The notes under the pieces: model-generated
The model's input: the letters and a program-made list of their open reading frames with translations, nothing else
Told to the model about the DNA's origin: nothing
Database searches by the model: none
Program-made: the position numbers and the translations under genes
In this document: piece by piece, positions 56,929 through 64,000 of the stretch
How the letters are laid out: every line of letters begins with the position of its first letter
How positions within the stretch are numbered: the stretch's first letter is position 1
Assembly (NCBI RefSeq): GCF_003217495.1
Contig: NZ_QJSW01000002.1
Location: 444,901-508,900, forward strand
Reading direction: 5' to 3'
Source: Paenibacillus barcinonensis
GTDB taxonomy: Bacteria; Bacillota; Bacilli; Paenibacillales; Paenibacillaceae
Length of the DNA stretch: 64,000 bases

Positions 56929-57434
56929 CCGTTTTCACCGCTTATTTTTATGTAGGATATACTTATGTTAGCAGAAGTTTGATGGCAATTTCATCCGGCT
57001 AACTTCCTGAATTTTGATACATTATCCTGCACCAGATTTAACTACAATCGTGCTCAAGTCTTATACATTTTTCTTTTTACTATAAATACAATCAATCTAA
57101 CATTTTGTGTAATTTGTGAACATACTTGACTTCCTTTAACAACAAGAAGTACCATAAGTATATGGAATATATTTCAATTTAAATAATAATTTTGTAATTC
57201 AATATCAATTATCAGGCTTTACCTAATATATCATTCTCAACCTGCCAGAGCGCTCCAGCCTGCAGCTTTCTTCCCTCTTCGTGCTATCAACAGAAACAGA
57301 AAATATGGGAAGGATCATTCTCACAACGAAAGGAGGATTCGTAGGTTTCCATCTGCAAGCTCATCTTTGTTACGTAAGCGTATGTATCTTTATCTGCCAG
57401 CACATCCATAACAAGAAAGGTGGAATTGATTTCT
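56929..57434. other. AT-rich intergenic region
   Basis: About 500 bp between the divergent toxin and secreted-protein genes. It is AT-rich with a possible TTGACT near 57128, but no convincing -10 partner, repeat or RNA structure was seen. It must contain both promoters. Confidence 0.5.
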
Positions 57435-57992
57435 ATGAAAAAGTTATTTAGCTTGGCTCTTATTCTTGTTTTAGTCTTCTCGTTTAATGCAGCTGTCTTT
57501 GCAGAAGCTCAGACTGCTCAACCCAAACCTTTAACGAAAGAAGAAGTGGTAAATTCAAAAGAGTTCCGCGCAGCTGTAGAGGCAGCCAAAGCCGAGTTTA
57601 GAGCGCAGCAAGAAAATAGCGGTCCTGTGCTGCACGCACCTGCGCCAAAGGTATCTCATATTAATGTATACGCTGTCGCTTCCCCTAATGGGGGTCAAGA
57701 AATTTATGGCTTCAATAGCAACCCCCTGACCACTGCCAATGATCACGGCGGGAACTGGATACAGTGTATTACGTTCCAGATCGGTTATGACAGCTCTCAC
57801 TTCGGTACACTCGCAGGAAATAAAATGACAAACAATTGGTCTGAACCTATAGATCTGGATGGTGATCGTGTTATAGATGCCTTTGCTTATTCTTGGCTAT
57901 ATGAGGCACCTAGTACGGGTGGGCAGTTCGTAGGAACCGTTTACTCCATTAATATTCCAACACAGTGGACCGCTTGGATTAATGTTCGTTAA
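57435..57992 (+). CDS. Secreted protein, DUF4879 (YolA)-like
   Basis: 185 residues. A signal peptide (1-24, ending VFAEA) and a charged Glu/Ala helix precede a domain reading HINVYAVASPNGGQEIYGFN, then TANDHGGNWIQCITFQIGYD, and IDLDGDRVIDAFAYSWLY. This resembles the DUF4879 family that includes YolA of B. subtilis. Start ATG at 57435 is used, 11 bases after AGGTGG; an in-frame GTG at 57420 overlaps that site. Function unknown; it may be part of the competition or surface repertoire here. Confidence 0.75.
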   Translation: MKKLFSLALILVLVFSFNAAVFAEAQTAQPKPLTKEEVVNSKEFRAAVEAAKAEFRAQQENSGPVLHAPAPKVSHINVYAVASPNGGQEIYGFNSNPLTTANDHGGNWIQCITFQIGYDSSHFGTLAGNKMTNNWSEPIDLDGDRVIDAFAYSWLYEAPSTGGQFVGTVYSINIPTQWTAWINVR

Positions 57993-58030
57993 GTTCTAAA
58001 GCCCAACACCAAGCAGCACCAAATGAATAA

Positions 58031-58107
58031 AGCTGTACCCCGTAAAGAGACATTTTTAAAACGCCTGCTTTACAGGGTACAGTTTGCTTTACAGGGGATT
58101 TTTTCTT
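58031..58107 (+). terminator. Terminator of the DUF4879-like gene
   Basis: CTGTACCC-GTAAA pairs with TTTAC-GGGTACAG; a second TTTACAGGGGAT copy and TTTTTTC follow. Confidence 0.75.
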
Positions 58108-58120
58108 TTTAAGCATATTA

Positions 58121-58153
58121 AAAAATAAAAGCCGCTGAATGGCGACTTTTATT
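58121..58153 (-). terminator. Intrinsic terminator of yaaA
   Basis: Minus-strand ATAAAAGTCGC pairs with GCGGCTTTTAT around a 6-base loop, followed by TTTTTA. It is 51 bp after the yaaA stop. Confidence 0.82.
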
Positions 58154-58203
58154 GAAGTACAACGGGAATCATTCCCTCTCTGATATCACTTGCATGCTAA
58201 CCA

Positions 58204-58956
58204 TTACTTTTCCTCTGAATAAATAAAAACATAAGTACTCTCATCCGACATCTCTTCCGAGAAAACAAACTCTAACCGATCAAATCCTTTAATGTCTTCC
58301 ACATCCGTAATCTTACGCTCTGCCATATACCGCACCATCTCACCTCTCGCCATTTTGGCGCGGGTGGCCTTCTCCACCAGTTTCCCACCAACCATCTGTC
58401 CAAATACACAAGTGATAAAGAGGGTTTCCTCTTTCAGAAAAGGAGTGATGTTCTTGCTGTACTCTTTGGAAGCCAGATTGAGAATGCAATTGCTTTCCTC
58501 TTGAAGCCGATCAGCCAGCTTGCTGCCCCAGAACTGATAAAGGGATTTGAATCCCGGCCCTTGTAACTTACCCTGCATCTCCAACCGATAAGGGGTAACT
58601 CCGTCCAGAGGACGCAGCATCCCATAAAAGCCGGATAATATACGTAAATGCTGCTCCAGATACGCTAGCTCTTCCTGCTGAAAAACGCCAGGCGCCATAT
58701 ATTGATACTGAATGCCCTCATACGAATAGATGGCCGGTGTAAGATTTTCTTTTACATTCATGCTGCGAATCCGCTCCATGTTCAGTTCAGCGATAGCATC
58801 ATTGCACTTCCATAACGTTTTGAGCTCTTCATAAGATAACGTCTGGAGCAGACTCAGGAGTTGTTCTGACTCGTTTATAAATTGCGGCATTTGCGCGCTA
58901 GCCATCAGATCGGTGTCGACCTTCATCTTCTTGGCTGGTGATATAATAATCCTCAT
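58204..58956 (-). CDS. yaaA: Peroxide stress protein YaaA (DUF328/UPF0246)
   Basis: 250 residues, complete. MRIIISPAKKMKVDTD, FHRMLRPLDG-type motif GFYGMLRPLDGVTPYRLEM, FWGSKLADRL, LNLASKEYSK and TRAKMARGEMVRYM are the family signatures. YaaA limits damage from hydrogen peroxide by reducing free iron or by a DNA-binding role. It is an ordinary chromosomal gene lying between accessory genes. Confidence 0.94.
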   Translation of the reverse strand: MRIIISPAKKMKVDTDLMASAQMPQFINESEQLLSLLQTLSYEELKTLWKCNDAIAELNMERIRSMNVKENLTPAIYSYEGIQYQYMAPGVFQQEELAYLEQHLRILSGFYGMLRPLDGVTPYRLEMQGKLQGPGFKSLYQFWGSKLADRLQEESNCILNLASKEYSKNITPFLKEETLFITCVFGQMVGGKLVEKATRAKMARGEMVRYMAERKITDVEDIKGFDRLEFVFSEEMSDESTYVFIYSEEK

Positions 58957-59109
58957 CGTTCTAATCCATCCTTAATCTACCGTTGTTTTGTCGTTATTCA
59001 TTGTACAGGATTAGGCAGATGAATCCAATGTTGAGGTATATTAAGCTTGCGTCTTCATAAAAGTTTACGAATTTGGATCAGGCGCCAGTTGAATCCATTC
59101 ATCTGATAG

Positions 59110-59835
59110 TCATTTCAACGGTGCAGTGTGACGACACTTAGGGAAACTACTGCATCCATAAAAGACTCCTTTGGGACCCGAACGTTCCACAAGGTCACTT
59201 GCACATCTTGGACAGACGTTCTTTATTGGAGATATTTTAGAGTCGGCAGCTTGAAAATCATTAACTTTCTGATCGTTCATTGCTAGCATCATCTCAATCA
59301 AAGCCTCTCTATTAAATAATCTCACTTTATTAGACTTTGCAAGTTCATAGGCAGCTGCAGTATACTCACTGTTGGAAACTACCCATGCTTCGTCTGCTCT
59401 ATAATGTGCAATGGAGGACTGGGCTTCCTGAACTGCCTTAATTCCCACATTTTTACTGTAGCGCTTCGCTTGAACTGCAATTCGCATTCCCTCTTTGGTC
59501 AGAATTAAATCAGCTCCAAAATCACCGACTGCTTTCGTAACCTCAGCCTTATATCCTTGAGAGCGAAAAAGATGCGCAAGATACAGTTCAAATTGAAATC
59601 CATCCATTTGATCAATCTCTGCGATTCCTGACCTCTTTAAACGCTTCATTCGCTTACGCTGAAGACTAATCATTAATGTAACCACACCTATAACTCCAAG
59701 AACTCCAACGCCTATTGAAGCTTTCCATGAAGTGGTTAATGAGTATGTACCTGCCGTTCCTCCCAGCATCGCCAAGCCAGCTAGCCCCTTAAATAGTTCT
59801 TCCTCCTGTTTGGCCTTACTCTTTCTTCTTGCCAT
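59110..59835 (-). CDS. Mrr-type restriction endonuclease-like membrane protein with zinc finger
   Basis: 241 residues. Two hydrophobic helices (about 18-58) are followed by an Mrr_cat domain (about 72-180; MDGFQFELYLAHLFRSQGYK, with the catalytic D-x-QxK set in GDFGADLILTKEGMRIAVQAKRY). A C-terminal topoisomerase-type C4 zinc ribbon ends the protein (CPRCASDLVERSGPKGVFYG, then CSSFPKC). Start ATG at 59835 follows GGAGGAAG. Such proteins may cut foreign or modified DNA. The membrane anchor suggests action at the point of DNA entry. No methylase is adjacent. Confidence 0.85.
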   Translation of the reverse strand: MARRKSKAKQEEELFKGLAGLAMLGGTAGTYSLTTSWKASIGVGVLGVIGVVTLMISLQRKRMKRLKRSGIAEIDQMDGFQFELYLAHLFRSQGYKAEVTKAVGDFGADLILTKEGMRIAVQAKRYSKNVGIKAVQEAQSSIAHYRADEAWVVSNSEYTAAAYELAKSNKVRLFNREALIEMMLAMNDQKVNDFQAADSKISPIKNVCPRCASDLVERSGPKGVFYGCSSFPKCRHTAPLK

Positions 59836-60108
59836 CACTCTTCCTCCAGACCACTCTACACATCGTCCTTTAAAACAGGAACCAGCTAGGTTACTTTTCA
59901 TCTTTTCATTTATAATTCATCTTCAGAAATTCCACAAAATCATACTCGGATAAATGCCTAATATCTCTATGAAGCACAGCTCCAATGGTTTAGAAAATTC
60001 GGGATGCTCATTAGTTAATAAAACATCCCGTGACGCCGAAGTCTTTCCAACATTGGTTCATCTTCGTTATTTAATCTATTGAAAAGAAATGAATAGACTA
60101 AAATTTCC

Positions 60109-60438
60109 TCACCCTATAAAAACAACTACATCCTTACGCTGGAATGCAAGCGGTAATTTATCTTGAAGTCCTTTTATCCTTTCAAACATTTTTTCTTTTT
60201 GTTCCTCATTTAAAAATTTAGCCGCCCATTCTTTGATAAGCACTAGTTCCTCAATAATATGCGGTACATCTTCTTCCTCTACATCAACACCTGTTGTGAA
60301 TAGATCTGTCCATTGTAATTCCAATGATTCAATTGCAGGCAACCAACACTCTTTAAAGAAGGACTCCGTAGCAACTGGAATAAAAAAACTCTTTTCATAA
60401 TCATTTTGTGGGTCAAGGATTAATGCGCTGATAGTCAT
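60109..60438 (-). CDS. Candidate immunity protein for the truncated toxin
   Basis: 109 residues, acidic (VDVEEEDVPHIIEELVLI), cytosolic, no family recognised. The ATG is 3 bp after the toxin stop at 60442 and GGAGG lies within the overlap. Position and character fit an immunity protein, now possibly an orphan guard because its toxin lacks a 5' end. AT-rich. Confidence 0.68.
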   Translation of the reverse strand: MTISALILDPQNDYEKSFFIPVATESFFKECWLPAIESLELQWTDLFTTGVDVEEEDVPHIIEELVLIKEWAAKFLNEEQKEKMFERIKGLQDKLPLAFQRKDVVVFIG

Positions 60439-60441
60439 AAT

Positions 60442-61178
60442 CTATTTACCTCCAAAGATTGCACTGAACTTGTAATCAGGAAATTCTTGTCTTAATCTGC
60501 TTAGACTATTTTCAACTGCCTGTTTCAAATCGGGGGTGTTTCCATCTAATCTAAAAACAAATTCTCGGATATCCTTAATATCTTCAAGGTTAGGTATTTC
60601 AGATGAACCATTCTTAGTTGCCCGTGTAGAAGTTGCATTTTCTAGAGCATTAATACGATTTCTCGTTTTTATTAGTATCTGTTTATCGGCAAATTGTTGA
60701 GGAGTTTGTGCAGGCAAACCTGTTTTGGGATTAACTTTGTGAAGACCTTGAGCGGATTTATCCTCATAAAAAATCATATTCACCAAATCAATCTCATCTA
60801 ATTCTCCTAGGGATTCTCCTCTTTTGTTTACTATTTCAACTTCTTTAGAAATATTTACCTTACTCCCATTCCCCGGCCCCTTACCACTCTTGCCTGCCTG
60901 CTCTCGCTTTGCCTTTGCATCCCGAATCGTCTGCTTAACCTTGTCCAATGCTGCACTGGTTCCGCGGCCCTTATAGGGACCCTTGCCACTTTTCATACTT
61001 CCCGTGACCATGCCAATCCCGGCTACAATCTGACTCCATTTCAAGGAGGAGATCATCATCTTGGCGTAATCGTCTGTGACAGGCTCTCCTGTAAAGGGAT
61101 TCACTCCGAGCTCAAATGCTTCAATCTGTAACTGAATCAGATCCCGTCTAGCATTACCTCCATCAACAAATATATAAA
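60442..61178 (-). pseudogene. 5'-truncated polymorphic toxin with PD-(D/E)XK-like tip
   Basis: The coding frame is open from the IS30 left end (61178) to the stop at 60442 and has no start codon near the junction; the first start-like codon is GTG at 61104. The pre-toxin segment reads ELGVNPFTGEPVTDDYAKMM and then SLKWSQIVAGIGMVTGSMKS. The C-terminal domain contains GELDEIDLVNMIFYEDKSAQ, fitting a D-x7-E-x-K nuclease core. The N-terminal export domain has been lost to the insertion. The remaining 3' part could be a donor cassette for recombination. Confidence 0.78.
60881..61059 (-). repeat. 179-bp pre-toxin repeat, copy 1
   Basis: Almost identical (about four mismatches by eye) to 63822-64000. 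It encodes the shared pre-toxin segment of two toxins with unrelated tips. Confidence 0.92.
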
Positions 61179-62262
61179 TGACGGATTGTCAAGCCAAGTG
61201 CGACAGTTCCTCTGAAAAGGATTCGTGAGCGGTTCTCCAACTCAGGCATTTACGTGGTCTGTGATTGATCAAGTTCAAAGCGTTTTCCAGAGCTTCATCC
61301 GTGATTTGGGCGAAATCCGTCCCTTTGGGGAAAAACTCTCGCAGGAGGCCATTGGCATTTTCATTCGAGCCGCGTTGCCAGGAGGAATAGGGATCTGCAA
61401 AATATACCTACACGCCATGAACGGCTTCCAGGCTGGTGTAACAGGCAAATTCCTTGCCACGGTCTGCGGTAGCGGTTTGAAATGCATGGACTGGGTACTG
61501 CGAAGCCGCTACTCCAAACGCAATCTCCATGGACAACCCGGTACGATCAGGCATACGAATCGCGGTGTACAAGCGGGTCTTTCGTTCGATGAACGTCGCT
61601 ACGCAGCCCTTGCTTTTCCCACAACCTGAAACCACCGTATCCCGTTCCCAATGGCCGAAGGTCTCCCGGTGACGAACCTCTTTCGGACGTTGAAAGATGG
61701 GCTTACCCACGGCAAACTTGCCGCGTGTCTCTGCGGGCTTCTGCCGCTTCCCTTTGTGCCTGAGGACGGCAAGCACGCCTTTCTCCAAGCGACCTGTATA
61801 AAGCCAACGATAGACCGTTTTAAAACATAGCATTGCCTGACCTTCCTGACGTAAACGCTCTACGATCTGTTCCGGAGACCAGGTCGCCTGAAGCTTTTCT
61901 TCGATGCGACTCGCCAGTTCTGGCTTCCACTTCCCTACAGAAACGGAGGCCTTACGACGCTGGACATAGCCCTCTTGAGCGTTCTCCGCGCCGTAGGGGT
62001 GCTCTGCTGTATTTCGGCGGAGTTCCCGGCCAATGGTGGCATGATGTCTGCCCAGTGCTTGGGCAATCGCTCGGGTACTTTTCCCCTGCGGGTGGAGGAT
62101 TTCTAGCTTGCTGCGTTCGACTATGCTAAGATGTGTGTAGCTCATGGTGGATTCTCCTTGTGTGAATGGTTGTGTGAGAACTTTCATTCTACACGAATCC
62201 GGCCATGGGCCATTTTTTTATTAATTTCCAGCAGGTGTCGCACTTCATATTACAATCCGTCA
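61179..62262 (-). mobile_element. IS30-family insertion sequence
   Basis: Terminal inverted repeats are TGACGGATTGT-N6-AAGTGCGACA at 61179-61205 and 62236-62262, identical in both defined blocks. The element is 1084 bp and contains one transposase frame. It separates a toxin 3' fragment on the left from an unrelated short coding remnant on the right. No obvious target duplication was found, which suggests later rearrangement. Confidence 0.9.
61189..62145 (-). pseudogene. IS30-family transposase with in-frame TAG
   Basis: 318 codons. The N-terminal helix-turn-helix reads LSIVERSKLEILHPQGKSTR and ALGRHHATIGRELRRN. The DDE core includes HWERDTVVS, TADRGKEF and the downstream Glu in SNENANGLLREFFPKGTDF. 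An in-frame TAG at 61410-61408 interrupts the frame just before YFADPYSSWQRG, between the second Asp and the Glu, so the protein should be inactive unless the codon is read through. A single base change (for example AAG or CAG to TAG) explains it. Confidence 0.9.
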
Positions 62263-62726
62263 ATTCAATTTCTACGCCTTTATTCATTTTAGTTTTTACT
62301 GGATCATTGAATGTACTCTTCGCTGCCACTTGTATTATAGGAATGAGGAGATCGGTGGCTAGTCTTTAACACATGACCTTCCCATATTTTCAGTTAAGTC
62401 CTAACAATATTAGTAGTCGCCTTAACCCCGCAATAAGATACGACTCAATCCCTTTCACCGAACTATCGTAGTAGATTACTCGAATAGTTGCGATTTGTAT
62501 TTTGATAAAGTGAAAAAACAAAAATAACATAAAACAGGTCGATAATGGTGATATCTGACCACAATCAACCTGCTTGATGTATCGGATTGGCATTATTTAT
62601 AGCATAAAATTAAAACATTTGATGCGCGTAGAAACATATTTAGTAAAACTTTATATGGGGCTGATAAGGGTTAAGTTTGATTGAGCATTGCTATCCATTT
62701 CACTCGGCACTGGTAGCCAATTCCTC
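62263..62726. other. AT-rich region with a short coding remnant next to IS30
   Basis: Adjacent to the right IS end, the minus strand at 62365-62263 is open in a protein-like frame (DLLIPIIQVAAKSTFNDPVK, then TKMNKGVEIEL) but has an upstream TAA and no start. It is probably a remnant of a gene broken by the insertion. A 67-codon frame at 62390-62593 is not convincing. Nothing else was recognised. Confidence 0.5.
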
Positions 62727-63329
62727 TTAGCCGCCTACTTCACATTTTTCTAAAATCCATTTCTTTGCTTCATTTGATTTCAACAAAATTGGCTTCTCCA
62801 ACGTACCAATATTAATGCTTTTAACATGAGCTTCTTCTATACCTTTAATATTTTTCAAAGTCACTCCACTTAATAATGTTTCTTCAAATGTCGCTACACT
62901 TATATCTATATTTTCTAGTCTTGCCCAACTAAAATCCGTTAAGTAAAACGATACATTAATCAAATTACAATCTATTAAATATGCATTTCTAAATATTGCT
63001 TCCCAACAATCAGCTTTGCTAAATCTACTGTTTTTAATTACACAACTGGAAAAATCCGAATATCTTAAGTCTGTTTTATAAAAATCACATTTATCTAAAT
63101 ATGCATTTTTAAATGTTGACGAGGCTAATAATGATGCGTGAAAATCAATATTTTCCAGTCTGAGATCATCAAAAGTACACTCTATTAAATATGCTTGTTC
63201 AAGCAATACATCGGATAAAGCAAAACTTCTCAAGTCCACTTCATCTAACTTTAGCATTTCGCCTTCTTTACCAATTGTCTCAACCCATTTTTTATGCAAT
63301 TCAAACTTCCTACTGAGATTCCCTTCCAT
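62727..63329 (-). CDS. Pentapeptide-repeat protein, candidate immunity
   Basis: 200 residues. Residues about 35-145 form degenerate pentapeptide repeats with Leu/Phe at the central position (CDFYKTDLRYSDFSSC, NAYLIDCNLINVSFYLTDFS), predicting a right-handed quadrilateral helix. The ATG at 63329 follows AAGGGGTGGG and lies 12 bp after the toxin stop. Pentapeptide proteins can mimic DNA and occur as immunity or resistance proteins. The role here is inferred from its place after the toxin. AT-rich. Confidence 0.75.
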   Translation of the reverse strand: MEGNLSRKFELHKKWVETIGKEGEMLKLDEVDLRSFALSDVLLEQAYLIECTFDDLRLENIDFHASLLASSTFKNAYLDKCDFYKTDLRYSDFSSCVIKNSRFSKADCWEAIFRNAYLIDCNLINVSFYLTDFSWARLENIDISVATFEETLLSGVTLKNIKGIEEAHVKSINIGTLEKPILLKSNEAKKWILEKCEVGG

Positions 63330-63340
63330 TTTCCCACCCC

Positions 63341-64000
63341 TTAAGGATACCATATTATTTTATCTGTTACGCCTTCTTCATCAATTGCTTTCTTGAGTTG
63401 TTTAACATGCTCAGGCTCCATTTTTCTTGTGTCAATAATTACATTGTTCCCATTATCAAATTCCTTTTGTAGCTTCTTCATACCTTGTTTGATAGTAAAG
63501 GCACCCTTTTTGGGATTTGTTATAGGAATTCCATTGTCACCACTTGGGTATGATTCAAAGCTTTTCACGTCCCACTTCAAACCTGAATAAGTATCAATAA
63601 ACTCTGCTCCATTTTCTGCTTGAGGATCACGAACTAGCTTTCCCAATTGACCTCTCTCTTCTACTGCTAATCCAACTTCCCTTTCCCTGATATTTTTAGG
63701 TTCTATTTTCCCATTACTTGCTGGATCTCGAGCTAAGTCATCCAATTCCTTCTGAGTTCTACCGCCCGTATAATTTCCAGCCTTATCATAAAGGTTAGGT
63801 TTGTTGACTTCTCCCGTCCCTTTACCACTCTTGCCTGCCTGCTCTCGCTTTGCCTTCGCATCCCGAATCGTCTGCTTCACCTTGTCCAGTGCTGCACTGG
63901 TTCCACGGCCCTTATAGGGACCCTTGCCACTTTTCATACTTCCCGTGACCATGCCAATCCCGGCTACAATCTGACTCCATTTCAAGGAGGAGATCATCAT
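63341..64000 (-). CDS. Polymorphic toxin, C-terminal part (runs off the window)
   Basis: 220 codons are visible; the 5' end lies beyond the window. It starts in the shared pre-toxin segment (MMISSLKWSQIVAGIGMVTG). The tip of about 140 residues contains EFIDTYSGLKWDVKSF, a D-x7-D-x-K set compatible with a PD-(D/E)XK nuclease, preceded by a conserved-looking Glu region (NIREREVGLAVEERG). It resembles CdiA-CT-type tRNase or DNase tips. A pentapeptide-repeat gene follows as the candidate immunity. Confidence 0.78.
   Translation of the reverse strand: MMISSLKWSQIVAGIGMVTGSMKSGKGPYKGRGTSAALDKVKQTIRDAKAKREQAGKSGKGTGEVNKPNLYDKAGNYTGGRTQKELDDLARDPASNGKIEPKNIREREVGLAVEERGQLGKLVRDPQAENGAEFIDTYSGLKWDVKSFESYPSGDNGIPITNPKKGAFTIKQGMKKLQKEFDNGNNVIIDTRKMEPEHVKQLKKAIDEEGVTDKIIWYP
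63822..64000 (-). repeat. 179-bp pre-toxin repeat, copy 2
   Basis: Partner of 60881-61059 in the same orientation. The identity probably continues past the window edge. Confidence 0.92.

Noticed and set aside
62390..62593. 67-codon minus-strand frame near the IS element
   Set aside because: Weak start context, low-complexity hydrophobic sequence and no neighbour relation. It is better seen as degenerate DNA.

Overview
The window is chromosomal DNA of a spore-forming, low-to-mid GC Firmicute, most likely a Paenibacillus. Four things point there: sporulation genes (spoIIIA operon, splB), a B. subtilis-like yqh gene order (spoIIIAA-AG, efp, yqhT, aroQ/yqhS, yqhR, yqhQ, yqhP, yqhO, mntR/yqhN), secreted proteins with copper-amine-oxidase-N-type domains, and a family 9 pectate lyase. 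All identifications come from reading the sequence and remembered family features; no database search was possible.

Layout. 0-4.4 kb: spoIIIA operon on the minus strand, cut by the window edge inside spoIIIAG. 4.5-14.1 kb: lysC with an internal start for a beta subunit, efp, a proline peptidase, aroQ, yqhR/Q/P/O, a secreted glycosidase-like protein and mntR. 14.2-22.5 kb: splB, ccdA, a zinc ABC transporter (znuA-znuC-znuB) with a Zur-type operator, metG behind a T-box leader, yidD and zur. 22.7-25.1 kb: a large secreted modular protein. 25.3-33.4 kb: anaerobic fermentation block (pflB-pflA, adhE, fnr) with Fnr boxes at constant spacing to the -10 elements. Between pflB and adhE lie a 109-bp tandem array and a hairpin repeat that recurs at 46.2 kb. 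33.4-46.2 kb: accessory metabolism and membrane genes, including a lipoprotein, an HxlR regulator, a ThuA/isomerase/Gfo-Idh-MocA operon facing an AraC regulator, msrAB, an Amj-like lipid II flippase, a YdaT-like stress protein behind a sigma-B-like promoter, and a YitT-family protein.

46.7-48.0 kb holds the best candidate for an undescribed system: a TIR-like (PF10137-type) domain fused to a GAF-like sensor, translationally coupled to a 77-residue basic protein. Next come a small gene whose promoter carries a perfect LexA-type core, cysK, a DinG-type helicase and a pectate lyase.

54-64 kb is a polymorphic-toxin island on the minus strand. Three toxin genes share a pre-toxin segment, but each ends in a different nuclease-like domain with a D-x7/8-(D/E)-x-K signature. 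Each is followed immediately by a candidate immunity gene. One toxin is 5'-truncated by an IS30-family element whose transposase has an in-frame TAG. One downstream immunity gene is frameshifted. A 179-bp almost identical segment joins two of the toxins and could support recombination between them. YaaA, an Mrr-like nuclease and a secreted DUF4879-like protein are interspersed. No rRNA, tRNA or CRISPR array was recognised.
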